Assembly: GCA_003535475.1 (NCBI GenBank)
Contig: DOHC01000119.1
Span: 1-6,924 of the forward strand
Direction: 5' to 3'
Length of the DNA: 6,924 bases
From: Nitrospiraceae bacterium
Lineage (GTDB): Bacteria > Nitrospirota > Thermodesulfovibrionia > Thermodesulfovibrionales > UBA1546
The translations under genes were made by a program, and so were the position numbers. The notes below the pieces were generated by a model. That model ran no database searches. It was not told the DNA's origin and saw only the letters and a list, made by a program, of their open reading frames with translations. This document shows positions 1 to 5,145 of the stretch, piece after piece (position 1 is the stretch's first letter; each line of letters starts with the position of its first letter).

Positions 1-460
1 ATTCCGTTGCCACGATGTCCTCGCCAATTATCCTCACATGCTGCCAAGGAGTCGCAGGGGATATGATCTCGATGTATTGGTTATCCCCTAATCCTGTTCC
101 CGTACCTCTGATAATATTTACATCCTCGATCATTATGACTGCAGTAAAACCATCCGGCATCGGGTCGCCGGTATCGACGTATACGGCCTGTTCTCCTATT
201 TTGAGCCTTTTCTGGTTTCTCTCAGACGCACCAAAGGTTTCCGCAAATCTTACTGCATAACCGTCCATTGCTGAGGAATGATAAAAGGGAGAGGATATTA
301 TTGCGGCCACTGACTCTGCAGTCACCCTTCCGAGAGAATCTATTGTCTCAATTTTTTCACCTGAAAGCGGTCGCAGGGCTCCTTCGGAATCAAGCTTCTT
401 CAGCCACTCGGCAAGTGCCTCATACAACGGTACGCTTGCAAGATAGATGTCACGAGACAT
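1..460 (-). CDS. moeA: Molybdopterin molybdenumtransferase MoeA, N-terminal part (runs off left edge)
   Basis: MoeA inserts molybdate (or tungstate) into adenylylated molybdopterin in the cytoplasm, the last common step of Mo-cofactor synthesis. Translating the minus strand from the ATG at 458-460 gives 153 uninterrupted residues to the window edge. They begin MSRDIYLASVPLYEAL and contain family signatures in the expected order: SAMDGYAVR (residues 63-71), TGDPMPDG (97-104) followed by AVIMIED, and VRIIGEDI (142-149). The Asp of SAMDGYA and the Asp of GEDI correspond to active-site positions of known MoeA proteins. An in-frame TAA lies three codons upstream, which fixes the start. No convincing Shine-Dalgarno is visible, only GGGTG about 14 nt upstream. 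The C-terminal two thirds or more is outside the window. Some anaerobe MoeA proteins carry a C-terminal periplasmic-binding-protein-like domain, which cannot be judged here. The gene is divergent from the thioredoxin-like gene. Confidence 0.9.
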   Translation of the reverse strand, partial: MSRDIYLASVPLYEALAEWLKKLDSEGALRPLSGEKIETIDSLGRVTAESVAAIISSPFYHSSAMDGYAVRFAETFGASERNQKRLKIGEQAVYVDTGDPMPDGFTAVIMIEDVNIIRGTGTGLGDNQYIEIISPATPWQHVRIIGEDIVATE

Positions 461-513
461 TATTATTTATTGAGCACCCTTTTTATCATGGTCTTCAATT
501 AACCTTGCTTTAC

Positions 514-519
514 ATTATA
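514..519 (-). promoter_or_regulatory. Candidate -10 element for moeA
   Basis: On the minus strand this is a perfect TATAAT, 53 nt upstream of the moeA ATG, implying a 5' untranslated region of about 45 nt. At 16-18 nt further upstream only poor -35 matches are seen (TCATAA or CATAAA), so either an activator or another sigma factor would be needed, or the match is chance in AT-rich DNA. A short perfect inverted repeat, AGCAT-A-ATGCT at 556-566, lies further upstream and could be an operator half-site pair. That is speculative. Confidence 0.3.
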
Positions 520-570
520 CCCGATGCGCAGATAATTTATGATTCTTTTAGGATTAGCATAATGCTTACT

Positions 571-590
571 GTTTTGCCATCCTTTGCCAT
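571..590. repeat. Two direct copies of TTTGCCAT at 10-bp spacing
   Basis: The octamer TTTGCCAT occurs at 573-580 and 583-590, exactly one helical turn apart, in the divergent gap between moeA and the thioredoxin-like gene. Helically phased direct repeats are typical of tandem regulator sites, but no known operator is recognised. Chance remains possible in a T-rich region. Confidence 0.3.
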
Positions 591-624
591 TTTTACTGAA
601 GACGCGCTTAAGGCGGAGATTTTA

Positions 625-656
625 CTGCAACAGCAAAAACTGCAACAGCAAAAACT
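625..656. repeat. 15-bp tandem repeat, about 2.1 copies
   Basis: The unit CTGCAACAGCAAAAA occurs at 625-639 and again, identically, at 640-654, followed by CT. It sits 38 nt upstream of the start of the thioredoxin-like gene, in otherwise noncoding AT-rich DNA. The 231-nt gap from 461 to 691 holds no convincing gene; an open frame across it on the plus strand is mostly antisense to moeA. The repeat could change copy number by slippage, but no function is evident. Confidence 0.6.
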
Positions 657-691
657 TGACTTTTTACCAGCAATTTGTTAATTGATTATTG

Positions 692-1273
692 ATGATTAAA
701 AAGAATTTCTTGTTTTTATTGATTATAGTCATATGCTTGTCGTTTACGGATTTTCTTGCGCTTGCTGATAAATTCAAACCTCTGAAAGAGGGCGATGAGT
801 TGCCTTTGATACAACTTCCAACTCCTGAAACTTTAGAAGAAAGGAACTACTTGGGAAATGATGAGGAAGGTTTTTTCATAATACCCAAGATAGAAGCAAA
901 TGTTGTAATAGTTTATTTTTTCAGCTTTTATTGCCGCTTTTGTGCAGCGCAAGCTGTGCATTTAAAGGAACTTTATAATGCAATCGATAAGAACCCAGAC
1001 TTAAAAAAGAAAATCAAATTCCTCGGGATTGGGATAGGAAATACTCCCATGGAGGTTGATGCATATAAAGAGGCTAATAGAATTCCATTCCCTCTTATAC
1101 CAGACACTGACTTTTCTGTTCATAAGGCTTATGGGGAGATAATGACGCCTTATTTCATTGTTATAAGAATCAAAGAAGACGGCACACATAGGGTCATCTA
1201 TTCTACATATGCATTTGACGATGTCAACGCCTTTCTGAAATTGATTCTTAAGAAATCAGAGTTAGCACAGTAG
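692..1273 (+). CDS. Exported thioredoxin-fold (TlpA/redoxin-like) protein
   Basis: The 193-residue protein has a signal peptide: MIKKN, a hydrophobic stretch to about residue 23, and a likely cut after ALA at 25. A single thioredoxin-like domain follows. The strand VVIVYFFSFY (71-80) leads into the redox motif CRFC (Cys81, Cys84), then a helix AAQAVHLKELYNAI. The cis-proline element is seen as TPYF (152-155). Family knowledge suggests a periplasmic thiol-disulfide oxidoreductase, for example one supplying reductant for cytochrome c maturation, but the substrate is unknown. The upstream TTG at 689 would add one residue; ATG 692 is preferred. No Shine-Dalgarno is seen. The gene is visibly AT-richer than moeA. 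It has no same-strand neighbour and converges on the substrate-binding protein gene, with 26 nt between stop codons. It is not an obvious lipoprotein, because Cys15 (VIC) does not fit a lipobox. A peroxiredoxin-like role is the main alternative. Confidence 0.8.
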   Translation: MIKKNFLFLLIIVICLSFTDFLALADKFKPLKEGDELPLIQLPTPETLEERNYLGNDEEGFFIIPKIEANVVIVYFFSFYCRFCAAQAVHLKELYNAIDKNPDLKKKIKFLGIGIGNTPMEVDAYKEANRIPFPLIPDTDFSVHKAYGEIMTPYFIVIRIKEDGTHRVIYSTYAFDDVNAFLKLILKKSELAQ

Positions 1274-1290
1274 GGTTTAACTTCAGATGA

Positions 1291-1311
1291 ATAAAGGCAC
1301 TATTGCTTTAT
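1291..1311. terminator. Weak stem-loop between convergent genes
   Basis: ATAAAG-g-C and GCTTTAT can pair around the six-base loop actatt, with one bulged G. The hairpin straddles the TAG stop (1300-1302) of the minus-strand gene and follows the plus-strand stop by 17 nt. It could serve both convergent genes, but there is no proper T-tract on either side and the stem is AT-rich, so this is a tentative call. Confidence 0.25.
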
Positions 1312-2058
1312 ATACTTCTGACCTTCTCCTCTGATGAAGTTAATTAGTTTCTGAACATTGGGGGAAGGTTCGCCTTGTGTAATGATCGTTATGGGTCGCT
1401 TAATCTCGGGTGTTTCCGGAGACTTAATGGTATCATCTATAATTCCCAGCGGGCTGATGGCTATAGCACCTGGATTTGATTTCACAAGTGCCTTTGCAAA
1501 TTGAGAATCTTCTACTTCTGACATATCCTTCCTTAATAATGGTATATCGAGTATTTTTTTTGTAAAAATGACGTTGCCCCCAAGATTTTTTGTCCAAACC
1601 ACAGCAATAGGAATATCTTCTCCGCCTAGTTCATTCCAGCTTGTTATCTTCCCATTAAATATCCCCTTTAACTGCTCTTTTGTCAGTTTTGAAACTGGAT
1701 TGTCCTTGTGGATCAATACCTTAATCTTATCTTCCCCCACACTCATATGCCAAAGGCCTGATGGGTCCTTTATCTCTTCCTCTTCTTGCTTCATGTACTT
1801 CATCCAGTCTTCGAAGCTAAGACCTCCCAACGCAGCTTCAACAGTACCTGCTTCTAAGAGCATCAAGGCATCCTTCGGACTACGCGTGATTATTACAAGA
1901 TCTATTCCTGTAGCCTTTTCGAAATGTTCTTCGATTGGTTTTAAAATATTTGCAGTAGGCGCTTGTCCCGCTCCGACAATGAGTTCCTCTGTCGAGGCGC
2001 TACTATTGAAGGTAAGCAGAAAGGTTACGAATGTGATATATATTAAAATCTTATTCAT
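1300..2058 (-). CDS. PstS-like periplasmic substrate-binding protein, stand-alone
   Basis: This 252-residue protein begins with a signal peptide (residues 1 to about 21, hydrophobic IYITFVTFLLTF, cut near SSAS/TEE). A type 2 periplasmic-binding-protein fold follows. Typical PstS-like elements are visible: IVGAGQAP (27-34) at the ligand-loop position, the hinge-region segment VSKLTKEQLKGIFNGKITSWNELGG (122-146), and SNPGAIAISPLG (194-205). Relatives bind phosphate or other oxyanions for ABC uptake or act as sensors. Here the usual Ser/Thr-rich loop of phosphate binders reads GQAPTAN, so the ligand is uncertain. Molybdate, tungstate or an organic ligand is possible given the Mo-related neighbours, but that is inference. 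No ABC permease or ATPase is in the window. The ATG at 2056-2058 is preceded only by AGGGAA at very short spacing. A good promoter lies upstream at 2121-2149. Confidence 0.8.
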   Translation of the reverse strand: MNKILIYITFVTFLLTFNSSASTEELIVGAGQAPTANILKPIEEHFEKATGIDLVIITRSPKDALMLLEAGTVEAALGGLSFEDWMKYMKQEEEEIKDPSGLWHMSVGEDKIKVLIHKDNPVSKLTKEQLKGIFNGKITSWNELGGEDIPIAVVWTKNLGGNVIFTKKILDIPLLRKDMSEVEDSQFAKALVKSNPGAIAISPLGIIDDTIKSPETPEIKRPITIITQGEPSPNVQKLINFIRGEGQKYIKQ

Positions 2059-2077
2059 TTCCCTATTTTTTATAAGG

Positions 2078-2111
2078 TTTAGTGTTATTCCATTAAAATC
2101 GTATCACTAAA
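2078..2111 (-). promoter_or_regulatory. Inverted repeat at the predicted 5' end of the binding-protein mRNA
   Basis: TTTAGTG (2078-2084) and CACTAAA (2105-2111) are perfect inverted copies separated by 20 nt. They fall just downstream of the predicted transcription start, so they could form a 5'-terminal hairpin in the transcript or be a repressor operator. No known riboswitch class is recognised: the loop is AT-rich and the stem is only 7 bp. Confidence 0.35.
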
Positions 2112-2120
2112 AGCAAATAA

Positions 2121-2149
2121 AGTATACTCAAAATCTGATAGTGTGGAAA
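2121..2149 (-). promoter_or_regulatory. Sigma-70-type promoter for the substrate-binding protein gene
   Basis: Read on the minus strand, TTTCCA (2144-2149, four of six matches to TTGACA) is followed after exactly 17 nt by TATACT (2121-2126, five of six matches to TATAAT). The expected start is near 2113, giving a leader of about 55 nt. A 10-bp palindrome, TAAC-TT-GTTA (2154-2163), lies just upstream of the -35 and between the two divergent genes, where a shared regulator could bind. Confidence 0.5.
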
Positions 2150-2192
2150 AGTTTAACTTGTTACCGCTTATATTTTTATGTTAGCTTAAAAT

Positions 2193-2663
2193 ATGATTGG
2201 AACGATAGTCTCCCTCAATATCAGTGAGAAGAAAGGCGTCAGGAAAAAGCCGGTAAAAGAGGTCTTGCTGAAAACCGAATACGGTATCGAAGGAGATGCC
2301 CACGCGTCCTCCGCGTGGCACAGGCAGGTAAGCCTCCTCGCCGTCGAAAGCATTAAGAAGATGCAGGATAAGGGGCTTGACGTCAAGCCGGGAGATTTTG
2401 CCGAGAATATTACAACAGAAGGCATTGACCTTCCGAAACTTCCTGTCGGCACAAAAATGACAATTGGTAAAAATGTAGAAGTAGAGGTAAGCCAGATAGG
2501 CAAGAAATGCCATACACGATGTGCCATTTACTATCAGGCCGGTGACTGCGTGATGCCGAAGGAAGGGATATTCGTCAGGGTGTTGAGCGGTGGAATTGTT
2601 AAGGAAGGGGACCAAATAGCCATCACCCCGGGGAATGCGGAGAGAGATTGCCTTCTGCCTTGA
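2193..2663 (+). CDS. Stand-alone MOSC-domain protein (molybdenum cofactor sulfurase C-terminal-like)
   Basis: The 156-residue protein is essentially one MOSC domain. Members bind or transfer sulfur or molybdopterin in Mo-enzyme maturation, or act in Mo-dependent reductases. Supporting segments are GIEGDAHAS (residues 27-35), WHRQVSLLAVESI (38-50), the PGDFAENITTEGIDL region (67-81), and the C-terminal block GKKCHTRCAIY with two cysteines, followed by GDCVMPKEGIFVRVLSGG. The conserved Cys region is the candidate sulfur- or cofactor-binding site. There is no signal peptide, so it acts in the cytoplasm. An in-frame TAA two codons before the ATG fixes the start. There is no Shine-Dalgarno; the leader is AT-rich. 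fdhD follows after 20 nt on the same strand, so the two are almost certainly cotranscribed, consistent with a shared job in Mo/W enzyme maturation. The exact substrate is unknown. Confidence 0.88.
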   Translation: MIGTIVSLNISEKKGVRKKPVKEVLLKTEYGIEGDAHASSAWHRQVSLLAVESIKKMQDKGLDVKPGDFAENITTEGIDLPKLPVGTKMTIGKNVEVEVSQIGKKCHTRCAIYYQAGDCVMPKEGIFVRVLSGGIVKEGDQIAITPGNAERDCLLP

Positions 2664-2683
2664 AAATGCAGATGAGATAATTT

Positions 2684-3466
2684 ATGGTTCCCTACATAAA
2701 AAGAAAAATCATCAAGAAAAAAGACGCATTCTTTGAAGAAATAGATGACTTTATTGCTGCAGAAAAGAGACTCAGGGTTTTTATTAACAGGAGAGATTTT
2801 ATGAGTCTCTATTGTACACCTTTAATGATAAAGGAACTTGTTGCCGGTCTTCTCCTCACCGAGGGGATTTTAGCAAATAAAATCTCGCCGGACCAGATAC
2901 GCATAGTAGATGGCAATGAAATCAGGGTTGACCTTCATGTTGATGAAGAAATCTTAAAAGAAAGCCTGGTTGTATCTCGATGTCTTGGCGGAATTACCTT
3001 TCACAAGGAAAAAAAGTTTAAGAAAATTAAGGATGATTTTTCTCTATCGGTTGAAACGCTGAACCTAATTTTTGAGGAATTCCAGCAGAAATCAGAGCTC
3101 TTCAGACTGACAGGCTGCTTTCACAGCGCTGCGCTTTCCGATGACAAGAAAATAATTGCATTTGCAGAGGACATTGGCAGACACAATGCTGTTGATAAGG
3201 TAATAGGCTATTCTATTTTTAGGGGTATCCCCTTTACCGGGAAATTGATGGTAGTGAGCTGCAGAATCTCTTCAGAGATCATTTCGAAATGTGCCAGATG
3301 GCAAATCCCAATTATCGCAAGCAGAGCCGCCCCAACCGAGCTCGCGATTGATATTGCTGAGAAAGCCGGTATTACACTTGCAGGTTTTGTAAGAGGAGAC
3401 CATCTGAACGTTTATACAAATACACAGAGGATCACCTCAGTAACCTCAAATTGCATCATTAATTGA
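2684..3466 (+). CDS. fdhD: FdhD, formate dehydrogenase accessory sulfurtransferase
   Basis: FdhD carries sulfur from a cysteine desulfurase to the Mo/W bis-MGD cofactor and is required for formate dehydrogenase activity. The 260-residue length is normal. Family blocks are in order: ELVAGLLLTEGIL (51-63), SRCLGGITF (98-106), TGCFHSAAL (143-151), AEDIGRHNAVDKVIG (161-175), SCRISSEIISKCAR (192-205), IASRAAPTELAI (211-222) and GFVRGDHLNVYT (234-245). The site where E. coli FdhD has its CxxC pair reads C100-L-G-G, so the second cysteine is absent. An extra Cys145 sits in the TGxxH block. The start is fixed by a TAA immediately before TTT-ATG. It lies 20 nt after the MOSC gene, presumably in the same transcript. 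No formate dehydrogenase structural gene is visible, so its client lies elsewhere. Confidence 0.93.
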   Translation: MVPYIKRKIIKKKDAFFEEIDDFIAAEKRLRVFINRRDFMSLYCTPLMIKELVAGLLLTEGILANKISPDQIRIVDGNEIRVDLHVDEEILKESLVVSRCLGGITFHKEKKFKKIKDDFSLSVETLNLIFEEFQQKSELFRLTGCFHSAALSDDKKIIAFAEDIGRHNAVDKVIGYSIFRGIPFTGKLMVVSCRISSEIISKCARWQIPIIASRAAPTELAIDIAEKAGITLAGFVRGDHLNVYTNTQRITSVTSNCIIN

Positions 3467-3492
3467 CAAACATTATCCTCGCTCTTTAAAAT
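3463..3492 (+). promoter_or_regulatory. Near-consensus promoter overlapping the fdhD stop codon
   Basis: A perfect TTGACA (3463-3468) contains the fdhD stop TGA. It is followed after 18 nt by TAAAAT (3487-3492, five of six matches). The expected start is near 3499, leaving a leader of about 20 nt before the next gene. This suggests the small downstream gene can be transcribed independently of the MOSC-fdhD unit. Confidence 0.5.
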
Positions 3493-3519
3493 AAGCATAG
3501 AAAAAATAAGGAGGTACGA

Positions 3520-3840
3520 ATGTCAAAGCTTCCAGAGCAACATGTGCGCATTAAAAAACGGTTCAAGAAAATTCTTACTGCTGTAAATAATCTCGGAAAG
3601 GTAATACGAAATGCAGGGCCGATTGATAAAAAAACTACTCATTTAATACAATTAGCTGGTGCTGCTGCAATAAGGTCTGAGGGCTCGGTGCATTCGCATA
3701 CAAGGAGGGCATTAGAAGCTGGAGCAACAACAGAGGAAATATACCATACGATAATATTGCTTACCAGCACTATAGGATTCCCAACGGTATCCGCTGTTTT
3801 GAGCTGGGCTGATGATGTTATCCTTGGGAAAGAGGCTTGA
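3520..3840 (+). CDS. Carboxymuconolactone decarboxylase / AhpD-fold protein without the redox cysteines
   Basis: The 106-residue all-helical protein matches the CMD family: LIQLAGAAAIRSEGSVHSHTRRALEAGAT (about 42-70), then TEEIYHTIILLTSTIGFPTVSAVLSWADDVI (71-101). AhpD-type members use a CxxC with a histidine four residues later. Here the equivalent positions read SEGS with the histidine kept (SHTRRAL), and the whole protein lacks cysteine. AhpD-like disulfide chemistry is therefore unlikely. The Cys-free pattern is closer to PcaC-like members, but no aromatic-degradation gene is nearby, so its reaction is unknown. The ATG has an excellent Shine-Dalgarno, AAGGAGGT (3508-3515). There is a 53-nt gap after fdhD with its own promoter. 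The protein is cytoplasmic, with no signal peptide. A Mo-enzyme connection is positional only. Confidence 0.85.
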   Translation: MSKLPEQHVRIKKRFKKILTAVNNLGKVIRNAGPIDKKTTHLIQLAGAAAIRSEGSVHSHTRRALEAGATTEEIYHTIILLTSTIGFPTVSAVLSWADDVILGKEA

Positions 3841-3921
3841 GGGTTCGTTAATATTTTAATCGCTTATAGAAAGCAATAGTTTATTAAGACAAAGACTGCA
3901 CATTTATAGATAAGCTGGGTT

Positions 3922-3953
3922 AGAACATTTTTCAATCAGCATAAAGGTGTTCT
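3922..3953. repeat. Inverted repeat in the convergent gap 3841-4000
   Basis: AGAACA (3922-3927) and TGTTCT (3948-3953) are perfect inverted copies with a 20-nt spacer, between the CMD-like gene and the octaheme cytochrome gene, whose 3' ends face each other. The 160-nt gap contains no convincing gene. The stem is short and the spacer long, so a role in termination is doubtful. Confidence 0.25.
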
Positions 3954-3955
3954 CC

Positions 3956-3977
3956 AAAAAACGCCAAATCGCTGCGT
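3956..3977 (-). terminator. Weak Rho-independent terminator for the cytochrome operon
   Basis: On the minus strand ACGC and GCGT pair around the 9-nt loop agcgatttg, followed directly by a run of six T (reading across 3961 to 3956). It lies 24 nt past the octaheme cytochrome stop codon. The T-run is good but the 4-bp stem is marginal. Confidence 0.3.
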
Positions 3978-4000
3978 AAGGAGCTATCAAAGCAACTATT

Positions 4001-5107
4001 TTACTTTCTGGAAGGAAAACGGGACGGACGAGATGAAGAAGGTGTTTGGACTGCTCCCGGATATAGTGCCGGGTCATGATCCTTCCCGTGACAGTTAAGA
4101 GCACATTGCCCTGTCCTGCTGCCGTAAACTGTATAATGAAGCTGCCCGCTGTTTGATGACATAACGGACGCCCTGTTAAACTCTATCAGATGTGAATATT
4201 GATTGCTCCCGTGAGGATTGTGGCATGTTCTGCAGGAGGCGCCGACTGTTGAGATATGTAAATCATGTAACGGAAAGCTTTCGTTGCTGAGAATGCTGCT
4301 CCTTCTGTGACAGTTGTAACAGAGTTCATATTGAAAAGGACCTTCCGAACCGTCAGTTGTTGTATAGTTTTTGGATAATAGGTATCTGAAGTTAGACCCG
4401 TGGGGACCGTTTGGACCTGCGGGATCGTCATTATTATGACAGTCAGTACATTTTATAAGGCTCGATGTTGTTAAGGGAGGAACAAGGCTTGGAACATCGG
4501 TATTTTTCCCGGGAGCGATTACCGGATGAAAAGACGGGTTTGAGCTGTTAAACATTTCTGCTTTATTAGTTTGATATGCGGGCAGGTTGGCACTGTACGA
4601 GTGACAACTGAAGCAAAGTTCATATTCATACGTTATCCTTATCTTTGCTCCGTCTTTGCTTGTACCCCTTACACCTGACATTTTATTTTTCTCTCCCGCA
4701 TAGTGATGATGGTGGCAATCTCCGCAGGCTGAATGCCTTGGCATGGATGGATCTGCCTCAGGCAGTATTTCTCCATACCTGTGAATTCCTATTTTTTCAA
4801 TAGGATGATGATATGGCTTCTCGAATTCACTTTGAATATTAGCTGTACCGACATCCTTTGCAATGTCCCCGGCTTTCTTTGCATTTTCTGAATAAATATT
4901 GTGCCCGTGACATCTGAAGCAGAAAATTTCTTTCCTCTCTGAAAGCATAGGCGTTTTATATACACCATGACCTTTATGGCAGCTTGCACAACCTTTGAGC
5001 AGCTTGTTTCTGTCGCCATGAGAACGCCCATTCCCTGAGTCTGAATAAAGAGAGGATGGAGAGATGAAAAGCATCAATACCAAAGCTATAAAAAAGGGCT
5101 TCAGCAT
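4001..5107 (-). CDS. Exported octaheme c-type cytochrome (doubled-CxxCH family)
   Basis: From the ATG at 5105-5107 the protein has 368 residues: a compact signal peptide (MLKPFFIALVLMLFISPSSLYS) and then eight heme-attachment sites. Seven are CxxCH (Cys40, 63, 128, 165, 220, 263, 292) and the last is CxxxCH (C335-ALN-CH340). Many His residues between them (HHHH after the third site, HHP, HDLH) could be distal ligands. The spacing in pairs resembles doubled-CxxCH electron-transfer cytochromes; no catalytic motif is recognised. The tail is Ser/Pro/Arg-rich. Heme is attached after export, so it works in the periplasm or beyond. An alternative start at 5152 adds 15 residues, overlaps the upstream gene by 7 nt and has AGGGG 7-9 nt before it. 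The inner start is preferred because it gives a normal signal peptide and has GAGGG 9 nt upstream. It is last in the apparent NHL-cytochrome operon. Confidence 0.88.
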   Translation of the reverse strand: MLKPFFIALVLMLFISPSSLYSDSGNGRSHGDRNKLLKGCASCHKGHGVYKTPMLSERKEIFCFRCHGHNIYSENAKKAGDIAKDVGTANIQSEFEKPYHHPIEKIGIHRYGEILPEADPSMPRHSACGDCHHHHYAGEKNKMSGVRGTSKDGAKIRITYEYELCFSCHSYSANLPAYQTNKAEMFNSSNPSFHPVIAPGKNTDVPSLVPPLTTSSLIKCTDCHNNDDPAGPNGPHGSNFRYLLSKNYTTTDGSEGPFQYELCYNCHRRSSILSNESFPLHDLHISTVGASCRTCHNPHGSNQYSHLIEFNRASVMSSNSGQLHYTVYGSRTGQCALNCHGKDHDPALYPGAVQTPSSSRPSRFPSRK

Positions 5108-5109
5108 TT

Positions 5110-5127
5110 CACTTGACCCTCGAATCC
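5110..5127 (-). repeat. Copy of the GGATTCAA-type repeat in the gap between the cytochrome genes
   Basis: On the minus strand GGATTCGAGGGTCAAGTG differs from the plus-strand sequence at 5917-5935 (GGATTCGAGGGTTCAAGTG) only by one missing T. It lies just before the preferred start of the octaheme gene and supplies the GAGGG Shine-Dalgarno. An upstream start at 5152 would make the repeat coding (GIRGSSE), which is a further reason to prefer the inner start. Confidence 0.6.
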
Positions 5128-5145
5128 CTGTTTTTTTGATTAACC

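Noticed and set aside
268..681. Plus-strand open frame of 137 codons
   Set aside because: About half is antisense to the clearly conserved moeA start region and the rest covers the noncoding repeat-bearing gap. It has no recognisable domain or ribosome site.
1568..2110. Plus-strand open frame of 180 codons
   Set aside because: Antisense to the substrate-binding protein, which has a signal peptide and family motifs. The frame looks like a shadow.
2300..2318. Perfect GC-rich hairpin CCACGCG-tcctc-CGCGTGG
   Set aside because: It lies inside the MOSC coding sequence over the conserved AHASSAWH segment. Codon constraint plus chance explains it, and there is no T-tract.
2181..2615. Minus-strand open frames of 144 and 113 codons over the MOSC gene
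   Set aside because: The plus strand encodes an intact MOSC domain. The minus frames have no family features and lie opposite it.
3904..4104. Minus-strand 66-codon frame overlapping the octaheme cytochrome 3' end
   Set aside because: Considered as a frameshifted continuation of the cytochrome or a small gene. It lacks heme motifs, a signal peptide and a Shine-Dalgarno, and the cytochrome has a plausible end at 4001.
4186..5031. Other minus-strand frames inside the octaheme gene (4186-4431, 4789-5031)
   Set aside because: Out of frame with the CxxCH-bearing protein and without recognisable features.
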